A stretch of DNA of 64,000 bases from Sequoia sempervirens (taxonomy: Eukaryota > Streptophyta > Pinopsida > Cupressales > Cupressaceae): positions 124,789,760-124,853,759 of the forward strand of contig VDFB02252616.1 of assembly GCA_007258455.2 (NCBI GenBank), in the 5' to 3' direction. Below, in pieces: positions 22,814 to 34,590 of the stretch (position 1 is its first letter; the number at the start of each line of letters is the position of its first letter). The notes under the pieces are model-generated. The model was not told the origin of the DNA. It was given only the letters and a program-made list of their open reading frames with translations, and searched no databases. The position numbers were made by a program, and so were the translations under genes.

Positions 22814-24204
22814 ATGGCTCAAACAAACATCTCTTCCTGTGGAGGCCAAACACAACGCAATGCTTCAATTCAATCATGGCTTAACCGATTAAAGAACACA
22901 TTCAATCCTAATCATAAAACGTGGCGAGCTTCACAAAATGTTTGCATTTATAAGGTGCCTAAACGCATGATGATTTCTAAACGGGAAGCTTATGCTCCTA
23001 TGGTTGTATCTTTTGGGCTTTACCATCAAAATATTAATCCGGAATTGTCTGGGATGGATCTACATAAATTGGAAGCCGTCCATAGAATGTTGGCAAGATT
23101 AAAGATAGATGATGTGACCATATTGATTGCAGAGATTCAAAAGTTAAGAGTGTGAAATCAGGGAGTGCTATGAAGAAGCAATAGATTTGGATGGAGAAGC
23201 TTTATCTTGGATGTTAACAATGGATGCTTGTTTTATTATTTGAATTTTTCAGAAGGGAGAGAAATCCAAATTGCTTTAGCCTTACTTTCCATAAGAACAA
23301 AAATAGCGAGACATTTATTTCTATACTGAGTGATATTATAAAATTGGAAAACCAAATTCCTTTTTTTATTCTCATAAAAATACTCCAGCTAGAATGTGGA
23401 ACCCACGAAAATGCAACATCATAGTTAGCTGCAACGTTGAGTAATTATAAAAAGGTTTGTGGATATCCTTTTCCATTCGAATGGGATGATGAAGCTCAAT
23501 CAAAACTGAAGAACATATGATGAAAGAACGGCCTGCGTACCATCTTTTGGATTTGTACAGAATGGTGATTAAAGATCTGTTAACAAATTCAAATGCAGAA
23601 GGGTGATTGAAGAAGGGTGTTCGATGAATTTGGAACTACCTGATTGGATGCAACGACTCAGTTGCATCGATATACTCCCTCGTCCTCCAACACTTCCTCC
23701 TAACGATAGCCGGTCTACCCTACTGCCGAATTATTACAAAAGAGAAGGTTCGGAACAAGTACGCTTTCCCTACCTCGAATCACAATTACAGAAAGCACAG
23801 AAATACTGTTGCGGAACTTGATGGCTTATGAAGAATGTCAACTTTGCTAGAAGATAACGTAATTTCACATTTTGTATATTTGTTAGATGATTTAATTGAT
23901 TCCGAGAAAGACGTACGTTTCGGTACTTAGAAAATCTCAAGTCCTTAGGAGCTTCTTGGGCTGTGATGAAGAGATGGTTCGCATGTTAAACAGTATTTGT
24001 CATGGAATCACAATTGGTTCATTTCGAAATTTTGAGTTGGTGATGAAAGAGGCGAGAGAACATTACAACAGTCAATGGAAGGTGTGGATGAGGCAGCTTA
24101 AGGAAGAACATTTTTCAAATCCATGGTATTTTCTCTCTCTCGTGGCGGCGATAGCTCTTTTGATCATGACCTTTATTCAGACTCTGTATGCAGTGAAAAA
24201 GTAG
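22814..24204 (+). pseudogene. DUF247 (UPF0481) family protein, frameshifted
   Basis: The likely original start is the ATG at 22814 (MAQTNISSC). Family landmarks appear in order over about 460 codons: IYKVPKRMM and YAPMVVSFGLYHQN near the N-terminus, EIRECYEEAIDLDGEALSW and LTMDACFII in a second frame, LENQIPFFIL in a third, then YLLDDLIDSEKDV and FLGCDEEMVRMLN. It ends with WYFLSLVAAIALLIMTFIQT, the single membrane helix typical of the family's C-terminus. Frames change at about 23153 and 23225, and again before 23603 and around 23821-23930. The natural stop is at 24202-24204. DUF247 proteins are plant-specific membrane-anchored proteins of unknown biochemical role. Some are tied to self-incompatibility in grasses. 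Single-exon form and full length suggest a former gene now dead, unless sequencing errors cause the shifts. Confidence 0.9.
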
Positions 24205-25000
24205 GGTAGAATTTTTTAGTCTTTCATTTGTATTTGTTATTAGCGTGTCCACTAGATACTTTGTGACATACTAGGATTAGTTGAAACTTGCTTAGCTCTT
24301 TTACTTGTTGGGTACTTGATTAATCTTTATTTTGTACTCGGGTAATGTTTTTATATTAATTTTTTTTTATAAAGCTACCAGATAAAGATTGAATTTTCTA
24401 TATTTTAAATTCTTAACCATATTTTTTAATGTATTTTATTTATAATATTTTTTAATGAATAAGAGTTTTTCATGTGGAAAGGTGTAATTACAATGGTCAT
24501 AAAATATGGATTGTAATAATGTGAATGTGTTAGAAATATATTTAATTTAAATTTAATAACTATTATTCATTAAATTATTAGTATTTAATTATTAAAATAA
24601 AAGAATAATATATTTTAATAAAAATATAATTTATTTGTGAGTTGCATAAAGAATAAAATATAACAAAATAGTAATAAGAATGAATAAAATATATTAAAAT
24701 TAATTTTGAACTTTTTTCTTTTAATTATTTTATAATTGCTTGTAGATTTTTATTTTTCTTAAAATTATTTTAGAAAAAGTAATTAAAAATAAAATAATTT
24801 TTCAATTAAAAATAAAGTAAATAGTGTCTAATATAGTATATTTCTTGAGTAAATATTTAAAAAATAAATAAAAATCTTCATGTATCTATTTAACAATTTA
24901 TATGTCCATGCATCTAATGATATTTACATATAAAAATAAAATAATTTTTTGAAGTAAATCTGAATTGAATGATGTGTTTTCATAACATGGAGAAGGTACT
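24205..25000. other. AT-rich non-coding DNA between the DUF247 pseudogene and the 17-kb gypsy element
   Basis: Nothing recognisable. The last five bases (GTACT) would be the target-site duplication of the adjacent LTR element, but the partner is not visible. Confidence 0.5.
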
Positions 25001-26057
25001 TGTATACCACAAAATCTGAAAGTCTAAAGTATTCTACCACATTTGTCATGAGATGAATTTGAAACAAACAAATAGAGTGATATCCCTATGGAATAATTCA
25101 ACATGCTTGATATTATGAACACGATAGCAAAATAAGCTAATTAAAAGCATGAAATACATATTGAATACCTTTCCCATATTGGATTGGTGTCACTTTTGTA
25201 AAGTGACCCTTTCCCAGTTCTTGCTAAAATTAATGATAAATGTTTTGAAGATGGAGTGAAGTGGACAAAATCAATTATCAATTGAAGAGAGTGACTTTGC
25301 ATGAGATTGTAGATGCCAAAATGAAAAATAAGCCTTCCATTTATACAATATTTTGATGAGAGAAATAGTCAAATGGATGAATGTAGGATAAAGATTTAGC
25401 CAATGAGATGAAGCCACTTGTCACATTGTGAGTGGTTGAGGAATGTGCAAGTTTTGGTTAATGTGCCAAAGAGGGGGAGATTCAAATTTGAATTTGAGAG
25501 TTAAATGCTAAGTGGGGGACATGTAAGATAGAAGTTATTGCCATGTTGGAAGGGACAAGCCAACTTGCCTTCATATTCAAACTTGAGGAATATTCTCAAA
25601 AGATGCTTTGTTGAGAGAAAATGATGATTTTATAAATGAATTAAAATGTTTTATTGGTGCAAGTGGGAAAAGCTAGAGGATGTGATGGGTGGTTAGATTA
25701 GTTTAATCAGAATTAGATTAACTTAAATGATGATTAGGGGCTTTGACCCATTTGATTTGAATTCTTTGATTTATTTAAATAAAAAAGGGATGAAATATGC
25801 ATTTGGGATTTAATTAAATAAAGTTTTGTTTATTTAATTGAAAGGAGGATGCAAGATAAAGGTTAATTAATTTGAAGAAGATGAATCTAGGAGATGATTT
25901 ATGAAAGATGAAATGTTAGGATTTGATTTATTTATTTAAATGAGGTAATGATGAAGTGAATTTATTTAATTGAAGGATGAAATGTTAGATTTGATTAAAT
26001 GAACATTATTTAATTAAACTAGTGGATTGAAATGTATGAATATTTTGCGTGTCTACA
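25001..26057 (-). repeat. 3' LTR of the 17-kb element (1057 bp)
   Basis: On the plus strand it starts TGTATACCAC and ends GTGTCTACA, so on the element strand it is TGTAGACAC ... TA(C/T)A with TG...CA termini. The first 688 bases match the partial LTR at 41340-42027. The remaining 369 bases are unique here because the other copy is truncated. Confidence 0.88.
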
Positions 26058-26071
26058 TTTTGCCCCTCTTT
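26058..26071 (-). promoter_or_regulatory. Polypurine tract of the 17-kb element
   Basis: On the minus strand, a purine-rich run CAAAGAGGGGCAAAA precedes the LTR start TGTAGACAC. The same arrangement recurs at 58877 in the related element. Confidence 0.75.
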
Positions 26072-27665
26072 GAAGCAATTTACTTGCTGTGTTGGTTCAA
26101 AGAATAAACTTTCTGCGATCAAAATTCAAAAAATTTATGATTTTTTTGGATGCCCCAGTGGAAAGAAGTACACTAATACATTGCCCCCTCGATAGATCAA
26201 GCGAAAAGATTCAATTTGAGGGTCGATCTCGCAATAAAGAGGTTCAAAATGGATGGTTATGATGATGATTCAAATGAGATGGTTTTAAGATGCTTAGAAT
26301 AACCAATCTATATTATCCTAAACAACTTAAATGACAATAATGCAATGCATGTGAGATGGATGAGATGGATAATGTGATATGCTATGATTATGCAAATATA
26401 TGATTTTATGAGATGCTTAGACTAACATATCTATATTATGATGATGAACATGTATGTGAGATGATATGCAGAATACTGATGGTTTGTGGATGCGGGATGG
26501 ATGCACTGGTGATGATGATTAACTATTCATGACGTGATGTTAGTGCGAAAAAGAAGAAATTAGATGATGACAAGAGGATCCAACAAGCCAACTTTATGAG
26601 AGATGATGATGAAAAATGGATGATTTGCTTATCAAGGATTGAGATTTTAAAAGGGCCACTTACCTTATGTTTGATAACACGCATAAGTACGATGCATCAA
26701 GGTATAAAGGACCAGGATGGCGTTGTACTTAGTGTGATGGACTTTGACTCGTCAAATAGATAGGAGCATTCTTGTTCACACCTGACATATAGAAACCTTG
26801 CTAGGATGCATTTTAGAAGTTTCAAACACCTCAGACCAAAACACGAAGAGCTATAACCTATCAATGTAATAGTCAACAAGTTGCCCAAAACACCCTCCAT
26901 ACATATCTAACAAAACAAGTATTCGCCAAGGTTATTTTACAAGAACGTCCAACAAGCACAATAGACAAAAGATAATGAGTGTTGCCCCATTCCTATCTCT
27001 CTAAATCCCTTTGTTTGGACATCATCGATAGGTTATTGGAATGAGCACAAAGAGATAAGTCAAAAGACCAAGATAAAGTAAACAAACAAGCTGAACTTCT
27101 TCAATACTGCTAACCAAAAGGAAATGTGTTTTTAAGGATAAGAACCAAAACTATTGCCAAATGATAATGCCCATTGTAGGAAGGATACATCTTAGGACAT
27201 GTTAGTGGATGGTGGCACGCCATTTCATTTATCCAAAGTGTTCTTTCTGATAAATAATGCCCATTGTAGGAAGGATAGATCCTAGGACATGATATTATCA
27301 GATGTTTGAAATGGAATTGATTGGATGATGGGTACCGACATGAAGAGTTGACCAACTTGTTTACGTACTGACTTAAATCTGAGACTTGACGTTTTGAGTT
27401 TTTACTTTTCACCTGCTAGAATTGTTTCTAACTGTTTTACCACAGGTTGATGATGATGATCGTTTATTATGAGTGATGTTATTGCGAGTGCAAGCAAGAT
27501 GAGAAAGATAGATTTTTTCAAATATTTGGATGTTTTTGGAGTTTTGCAATGTTTTGAGGCTGTTTTTGGTATTTTTTGAGATTTTCAAATGTTTTGATTT
27601 TTTGATTTTCCAATGTTTTGGGATTTTTAGAGATTTTGACCAAGAGACTAACCTAAAGACCTATC

Positions 27666-27737
27666 CTAGGGGCCTCGGGGGTTGATCAACATATTAGTCT
27701 TGCCTATGTTATACACATAGAGACCACATAGTTCGAC
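27666..27737 (-). repeat. 3'-UTR module, copy 1
   Basis: Shared order: CTAGGGGCC..., GATCAA, TTGCCTATG, then about 18 bases, CATAGTTCGAC. The CTATG/CATAG pair can form a stem. Confidence 0.6.
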
Positions 27738-27814
27738 TAACGAGTTGACCGATTTACAGATGATGATATACATGATGAAATGTTAGTTTATTATGACAAA
27801 CTCCTAAAGGACTG

Positions 27815-27887
27815 ACCTAAGTGTTTCAGGGGATGATCAAAGATCAACCTTGCCTACGTTCAAGGCTTAGAGACCCGTAGTTCGACA
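27815..27887 (-). repeat. 3'-UTR module, copy 2
   Basis: Same order as copy 1, but the potential stem is CTACG/CGTAG, a compensated change relative to copy 1. Confidence 0.6.
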
Positions 27888-28676
27888 AGACGACTTCATT
27901 TTTTGACTTTTTGACTGGCTTTTTGACCTGTTTTGGGATTTTGATATGTTTTGATATTTTTGGATTTTTTAATTTTTAGGATTTTAAAAATATACACGAA
28001 TCTGATCCAATGAGAACATGCCCCCAGCGTGATGCAATAGACTACTCCGATAAAGTCAGGATAGACTGACCTTGAGGATGGGCTGAGTAGTACTAGGAGG
28101 GATTATGATACAAACATAGGACCAAGCTATGGTGCAGATTTGAAATGAATGGGTAATGGATGCAGATCTAAATGCGATGGATGATGCAGAACAAGCCATA
28201 AAGATCCTGGTGGATGGAAAGTGCTTATTTACACAAGGTGTTTATTTGCCAGGTTTTCACCAAAGTACTTGTCAAAAGTGCCACCAAAGTGGTTTTCATT
28301 AGAGGACGATTTTTTCTCTTTACTATTTTTAATCCTTTTTATGATTTTTTTGGATATTTTTTTTTTTTTAGTTTTTTTCTTTTTTTTTCTTTTTTTGTTG
28401 TCACCAAGATGTCAGTTTGCTAGGTTTTTGCCGAAGTAACCATTTTTTAAGACATTTTCTAATTTTTTGGATTTTTTGGTTCTATACCTTGAAAGATTTA
28501 GGCATAAAACTTTTTGAGATGAGAGCTATTCATGGGCTCTTGCAGAGGTTTCCCTTCAAGTGTTGATAACTGATATGCCCCTGACTTATAACTTGCTATG
28601 ATAACGAATGGTCCCAACCAATTGGGTTCAAATTTGTCTTTGTTGCTTGGGTTTGAGACATTCTTTTGATTCTACT

Positions 28677-29470
28677 TTAATACCAGTTTCCAACTTGGAA
28701 GGTCCTACTTCTGATTTTCTTATTATAGCTCATTTTGAGTCTATTTTTATAGACTTGCAAATGATTTAAAACATCTCTACGCCACTTATCCAGTAGCTCC
28801 AGCTCATTTAGTCTTGATACTCTGTACTCTTCATCTGTGATGAGGTTTTTGCAGTGATATCCTGAGTGATGGGAGTGCGATCTCAATGGGGAGTACTGCT
28901 TCTGATTCGTAGACCAGGGAAAAAGGGGTGGCACCGGTGGGTGTGCAGATACTGGTTTGATATGCCCAAAGGGCAGGATTAAGATGCAGATGCCAGTCAT
29001 GACCTACATCATTGACTGTTTTCTTGAGGATTTTGAAAATAGTTTTATTAGTGGCTTCTGCTTGGACATTGCCTTGGGGATAGTATGGGGTGGAAAAGCG
29101 ATGTTGGATTTTTAATTGTTTGCATAAGTCGCAAACATCCTGATTCTTGAATGGTGTCCCATTATCTGAGATAATGGCTTGTGGGACACCATAGCGACAA
29201 ATGAGATAGTTCAAGTTGAGCTTTGATATCTACTTCCCAGTTATATAAGTCATGGGTATGACTTCCACCCACTTAGTAAAGTACTTTGTGGTGGTTATGA
29301 TGAATTTGTGGCCATTAGATGAAGTGGGTGTGATTTTTCCAATGAGATCGAGTCTCCATTGCGAAAAGGGCCATGGTGTGACAATGGGATGAAGCTCTTG
29401 AGCTGGAGCATGGATGAGATCCCCATGCTGCTAACATTGTAGACACCTTCTAACATAGTCATGTGTTTCT
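28677..29470 (-). pseudogene. Tat-like integrase
   Basis: Reading downwards from about 29470: the end of the zinc module (RRCLQC), the core with first Asp (WPFSQWRLDLIGKI), second Asp (AIISDNGTPFKNQDV) and Glu (NVQAEATNKTIFKILKK). The C-terminal region follows in another frame (LNELELLDKWRRDVL, then YNKKIRSRTFQVGNW). In-frame TAGs at 29431-29433 and 29230-29232 sit where Gln is expected. 28831-29214 is open, and a frameshift around 28850-28950 joins it to 28677-29000. Family role is integration of cDNA. Confidence 0.87.
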
Positions 29471-29745
29471 CTTTCCATTGTGGGCCAATAATACCCCATC
29501 CTCAACAATTTCTTAGCTATAGTCATTCCACTTGAGTGTGAACCATAGATACCATTATGTACTTCAGTTAGAGCAGTCAATGCCTCCTCAGTGTTTAAGC
29601 AGCGTAGTAGGGTTCCTTCTATGCTCCTACGATATAGGGTATCTCCTAGGATAACGAATCGGTATGCCTTTTTTACAAAAGTTCATTTTAGGTTTGAAGG
29701 TAAGTTGGCGAGTATGACTCCTATTCAAAGGTATGTATAAATGTC

Positions 29746-30275
29746 CTAGTACCAAGGATCACCGGGACCAACAATTTTGCACATAAATTCTGATTTTGGT
29801 ACCTCGAATGTGGGCATGAGAAGCTCCTCTATCAGGAATTCATATTTTGGAACATTGTTGGGGATGTTCAGTAAGGACCCAATTATTGCCATGGCCTCTG
29901 CTGCTTTGTTGTTGGCTCTAGGTATCTGCTCAAATGTTATTTCAATGAAAGATTGTTTTAGAGTCTCCACCAATTTCTTGTATGGAGTGAGTTTATCATC
30001 CTTGGTTTGGTATTCATCATTCACTTGATTTATTATCAATTGAGAGTCTTCGTATACTTTGAGAGCTATAATGTTCCACTACACTACTATTCTGAGGCCT
30101 ATGGTTAAAGACTCTTATTCTGCAATGTTATTGGTGTAGGGAAACACCAGTTTGTAGGATCTTGGTATGCAGTCCCCTTGTGGGGTGATAAAGAAGATGC
30201 CAGCTCTTGATCCATGTTGCATGTATGAGCCATCAAAGTACAATTTCTAGTGGTCAGCTATGTTGAGATTGAAAA
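29746..30275 (-). pseudogene. Second (archaeal-type) RNase H of a Tat-like element
   Basis: From about 30275 downward: LYFDGSYMQHGSRAGIFFIT, then SYKLVFPYTNNIAE, then LKVYEDSQLIINQVNDEYQT and TFEQIPRANNKAAEAMA. The pattern FDGS ... TNN-x-AE ... DSQL-x-x-x-Q is the archaeal-type RNase H found as a second domain after RT-RNase H in Tat/Ogre elements. Catalytic Asp, Glu and Asp positions are present, but stops occur at 30247-30249 (usual Trp), at about 30117 after NIAE, and at 30079-30081 (usual Gln). 29746-30039 remains open. Confidence 0.82.
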
Positions 30276-30369
30276 TAAATTAATCTAGAAACTCTCAGAT
30301 GAGAGGATTTTTTGAATAGATTGGTGCTTTTGCAAGCTGGTCTGCGATGGCTTGGCCTTTGATTGCTTT

Positions 30370-30800
30370 TCACTCCACATATTCAATGTCGTATTCTGAT
30401 AGTATCATCACCCATTTGGCCATTCTTCCAGTGAGCATTGCTTTTGACAGTAAGTACTTGAGGGGGTCAATTTTGGCAATAAGTTTTATTTTATGTGCCA
30501 ACATGTAATGTCTGAATTTTTGTGATGCAAACACTACTGCTAGACATACTTTTTTGATGAATGAATAGTTTAACTCATGCCCAACCATTGTTCTACTGAT
30601 GTAATAGATGGCCCTTTTTGTTCCATTTTCATCATACTGAGTTAGGAGAGCTCCAAGGGCTGTTGTTGTTGCTGACACATAGAGAATTAATGGTTTTCTT
30701 AGGATTGGTGGCATTAGGACCGGTAGTGTTAGTAGATATTCTCTTATTTTATTGAATGCTTCTTCACACTTATTATCCCATTTGTACACTACTCCCTTGT
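30370..30800 (-). pseudogene. First RNase H domain of the 17-kb element
   Basis: Open for 139 codons: connection region (YKWDNKCEEAFNKIREYLLT), then LILYVSATTTALGALLTQYD and YSFIKKVCLAVVFASQKFRH, then LSEYDIEYVE. The position that carries the first catalytic Asp in active gypsy RNase H is not Asp here (VSATTTALG). In Tat-type elements this first domain is often degenerate because the second RNase H takes over, so the loss may predate death of this copy. Confidence 0.82.
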
Positions 30801-30837
30801 GAAGTAGGTGAGAGTATGGGTTCTATTTGTCGGCCAG

Positions 30838-31700
30838 CTATGTTATGAACCTTTGAATGGATTGAAGCCTACCTTGGAGACCTCTCAATTTTTTTAATGT
30901 TTTTGGTGCCTCCATCTCGAGGATTGATTTTACCTTTGTTGGATCTACCTCAATACCCCTCATTGATATTATGTATCTTAGCAGTTTTCCTGATTGTACG
31001 TCGAAGACACATTTCTTTGGGTTTAATCTGACTTTGTACTCCTCTAGCCGGTCAATGATGGCACTTAAGGTTGCTATGAAATATTTTCTCTTTCTAGATT
31101 TGGCTAGAATGTCATCAACATAATCTTCGATGGTTTTGTGAATCATGTCATGGAAGATTAATTTCATGGCCCTTTGGTATGTTGCTCATGCATTCTTCAA
31201 GCCGAATGACATCATATTCCAGCAGTAAGTCCCCCCATGGACAAGTGAAGGCCATCTTATGTTGGTCCTCTTTAGCTATCACGATATGATTGTACCCTGA
31301 GAATCCGTCTATTAGTGACAACATTTCATGTCCAACTGTCATATATACGATCATGTCAATGTTTGGAAGTGCGAAGTCATCTTTTGGACATGCTTTATTC
31401 AAGTCTCTGAAGTCTGCGCAAATTCTGATGTTCCCATTGAGTTTTGAAATAGGCACCAGGTTTGATACCCATTCTGGATAATCTATCGGTCAAATGAATC
31501 CTGCATCTAGTAGCTTTTTTAGCTCCATTTTGACTAGCATGGCGATCTGAGGGTGCATTTTTCTGAGCTTTTGTCTAACGAGCTTGGCTTCTAGGTATAC
31601 TGCTAAGTGGTGAACCAAAATTTCTAAATCAAGCCTTGGCATGTCAGCATAGCTCCATGCGAAGTTTATCTATCTCTCTTAGGAAGGCTGATAGGAGCTC
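30838..31700 (-). pseudogene. Reverse transcriptase of the 17-kb element
   Basis: Two frames: 31148-31456 upstream (NIRICADFRDLNKACPKDDF, then LPNIDMIV and MLSLIDGFSGYNHIVI) and 30838-31167 with the catalytic motif intact (EDYVDDILAKSRK), followed by LRGLQGRLQSIQRFIT. Further upstream homology (LLDAGFI then PIDYPEWVSNLVPI) is split by a TGA at 31490-31492 where Arg is usual, a CGA-to-TGA change. A frameshift near 31160 separates the halves. Confidence 0.87.
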
Positions 31701-31721
31701 TTGTTCCTCTGAAAGTAATGA

Positions 31722-32405
31722 CTATGCATAGAATGTGATGTGCAGGGTTTCCTCTATTCCTAGATTGACCAGATTGCATCTTTCTGCTATGGCTATTGAT
31801 TTTTCTTGATGAATAGCTCTAAAAGGAAGATTGAATCCCCCATCCTTGGGCACCTTGAAGAGGTTTTCACCATTGGATGTGTCCTTTCTTTTTACTTTTT
31901 TTTGGTCGAAGAGTGCCATAGTGTGGTTTTCACTCAAGGAATTAGATATTATTCTTAATTTTTCATTTTTGCAATTGAGGGATTCAATTGTTTCCCCATA
32001 ATAGGCATGTGTATTTAACTCCATTATGAACTCTCCTTTGTGATCTCCACATGGAATGTTATCCCGTAGTCCCATGAATTTTGGGAGTGCCTCATCATTT
32101 TCAAATGTATCAAGAATTGGTGCTACCCGTTGGTCATAGTCAATGAGTTGGGGGTATACTAGGCAAATTTCTTGATTTTGTTGGTTTGATTCAAAAGATA
32201 GGGTGCTAATCATGAAAAGAGTGGTATCCTCAAATAGCCTAGGTAGGTTGGATGTGGGATCCTCTTCATCGCTACTACTACAAATGCTAGTTATATCAAA
32301 TGTATAGTTATCTAAGATGCGTCTTGTGGATACTGGTAAGCACAGTTCAGCTACAGTTGGCTGAGGAGGATTATTGATCTTTTCTAACTGGAGGACTTTG
32401 ACCAC
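31722..32405 (-). pseudogene. Acidic linker region between G-patch and RT
   Basis: 227 open codons with an acidic, Ser-rich stretch (TSICSSSDEEDPTSNLPRLF) and no recognised domain. It lies between the G-patch frame and RT, so it is probably part of the same polyprotein. Ends at 31722 (LGIEETLHITFYA). Confidence 0.6.
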
Positions 32406-32451
32406 GTATGGTTATACTCAGAGGGGTACATCCAAGACCAAGATTTCTCAT

Positions 32452-32925
32452 TCATGTCTCCGGAATGATAGGAATTATAAGCCCATTGTCATTTTTCCCA
32501 AGTCTTTGATTTCTGCCATAGCCCATTGCGAGCATCATTTGCAGACCCTTGCTTCTGTCATCCATTGGTAAATCAGCTACTGGTCTCTCATCTTGGTATA
32601 GGATATGAGATGGATCTGCCTCGATAACTTCTCGGTCGAGATCTCCCCAACTTGTAAAGTTGGGATAGTCTTCAGGAGATGTTTGAGATGTGGAGGCTTC
32701 ATTTTCTTGTGGACATCCCCGTGATCTAGGAGATTGTGGTAACTCTCCTACTAAAAAAATATTTTTAGGGAGCTTGTAGTTTCCACAACTGTTATCTTGG
32801 ATGATGGCCTTAATGTCAGAGATGGTGGGAATGACGGGAGTGGCGGGTGTCTCTGTCGCAGAAGTGGAAGCGAGGGTGGTGAGATTAATGTATGGTGTAG
32901 ATGGGCCCTCATCATTTTTTGGCAA
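32452..32925 (-). pseudogene. G-patch-domain segment of the retroelement polyprotein
   Basis: 157 open codons. The N-terminal half is Pro/Thr-rich. The C-terminal half has the G-patch-like motif KGLQMMLAMGYGRNQRLGKN followed by DNGLIIPI, matching the G-patch pattern (hydrophobic-x-M-G-Y-x-x-G-x-x-L-G-x-x-x-x-G), with Arg at one usual Gly. G-patch domains bind RNA or activate DEAH helicases in host proteins, and follow the protease in some retroviruses. Here it also lies directly downstream of the protease. Confidence 0.65.
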
Positions 32926-32949
32926 TTGGGGGATTTTATAATACTTTGC

Positions 32950-33435
32950 TTAAAGGTTTTTGCAATAGGAGAATGGTTCAAGATCTCCATGGATGGTGAC
33001 TTCTTGTCCCTTAAGTGTGAATTTCACACATTGATGGAAAGTGGACGCTACCGCTTTCATTGCATGAATCCATGGACGTCCTAGAAGGATGTTATACAAC
33101 AAGTCGAGGTCTAGGACCCGACAAGTAGTTTCCATGATAGCGGGCCCTACTTGAATAGGGATTTTGATCGTGCCTTGGGACACTCTTTCTTGATCATCAT
33201 ATGCTCTTATTGTGATACCCTTTCCTTTGTCAATATAATCCTCTGAGATTTTTAATTGTTTGATGAGCTTGAGAGAACATATATTCAAGCCTGCACCTCC
33301 ATCCACTAAGACTTGTTTGACTTTGCTTTTGTGCACTAGGACTTCTAAGTGGAGTGCACGGTTATGAGATGGTTGAGCGGGGAAATCCTGGTCAAAGAAT
33401 GTGAGGAGATTTGGTGTAATGATATTTTCAACCAT
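32950..33435 (-). pseudogene. Aspartic protease of the 17-kb element
   Basis: 161 open codons. Active-site region reads VKQVLVDGGAGLNICSLKLI (D-G-G instead of the commoner D-T/S-G), as is usual for this branch, followed by LLYNILLGRPWIHAMKAVAS, the conserved ILGRPWL-type flap end. It would process the polyprotein. Confidence 0.82.
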
Positions 33436-33494
33436 AGCTTGGAATTGTTCTACATCAAGATCTGTGGGGATAGTGGATGAAGCCAGTGCTTATT

Positions 33495-34540
33495 CTAGGA
33501 TTCTCTTATGAGCAGATGAGATTTTAGTAACTCCATAATGGAGATTTGCGCTAGCGTTCTTTTGAGCTGATCTAAGACATTGTAGCCATTAGGGATAGAT
33601 CTAGGTGCAGGGACTCTATTTTGTTGGGATGTTCCTACGATGGTAACTTTGCCACCTCTTGTGGTGACTCCACAATCGGCATGGGCTCCTTTGATGGTGA
33701 TGGTAGCACAGTGTTCCTCTAGGGAAGCAATGACAGTTTCATATACATGATTTACATTCTTGAACGTTTCTTTCCCTTTATTGCCATGGTTAGGCATCAT
33801 ATTCTTATATATCTTAAGGTTTTGGTTTCCTGTTGGTTGTTCCATGTTTATAATCCTTTGATCGATGAGATCTTGAACTATGTTCTTTAATCTCATGTAA
33901 CTGTTTGTAGTATGCCCTTTGATTTTATGGAAGTCACGGAGTTGATTCTCATTATACCAAGGCAGTTTCATGTTTGGTTCCTGGTAATTCTCAAAGGTGG
34001 GAGCCTTAATGAGTTTTTCATTTATCATCTTCTTCATGATGACTTCAAGTGGTTCCCCCAGAGCGGTGTATTTTTGCTTGGGTAATTTCTGTTCCGTTGG
34101 GGTGGTCCCCTTTGATCATTGAGATTATTGATTGTTTGATTGTTGTTTGGTTGTTGTGTTGCTTCATGATTATTTTGGTGTTGGATTTGGATTTGTGGTG
34201 TGGGTGTGTTTTAGCGAGGGGCACTGATGACAACTTTGGCATCAATGACACCATCATTGGTAACATTTTTATTTCTTGCCCATGTGCAGGGTTTTTCGTT
34301 GTAATTTGTGGGTGGGCGGTTGTTGTGTTGTTCGAGAAATGAAGTTGATCTTGTGGGTTGTGTCATCAGGGTTCGTTCGATGTTCAGCGCCTTGGAGATC
34401 AATTGATCATATGTGGTGATTCCTTGTACCTTGAGATGGAATTTCAAGAGGTCGTCAAGGTTGGATATGATGGTGCATACTTGTTGTTCCTCAGGCATGG
34501 TCCATTTATTCTGATTGGCCTTGGATCGCCATCATTGTAG
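33495..34540 (-). pseudogene. Gag C-terminal half with degenerate zinc-finger-like motif
   Basis: Frames 34211-34498 (MPEEQQVCTIISNLDDLLKF) and 33495-34037 belong to gag. The zinc-knuckle-like motif reads LRDFHKIKGHTTNSYMRLKN, with the Cys ligands replaced (H and G-H retained), so it could not bind zinc normally. The rest of 33495-34037 resembles the spacer before the protease. Frameshifts occur near 34040 and 34200. Confidence 0.65.
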
Positions 34541-34590
34541 GAATGAAGCGAATGATTCATTCTTACCTTGTTTCAAAGCTGAGAGTTCTT

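Larger units (their letters stand above)
26072..28500 (-). other. Long 3' non-coding region of the 17-kb element
   Basis: Lies between integrase and PPT. No ORF of interest. Contains an approximate tandem repeat around ATGCCCATTGTAGGAAGGAT (27168-27187 and 27257-27276), two copies of a hairpin-forming module (27666-27737 and 27815-27887) and T-rich low-complexity DNA at 28300-28400. Several stretches are shared with 58877-61350. Confidence 0.7.

Noticed and set aside
28214..28439. Short Phe-rich plus-strand ORFs
   Set aside because: Translation of a T-rich low-complexity run in the 3' region of the 17-kb element.
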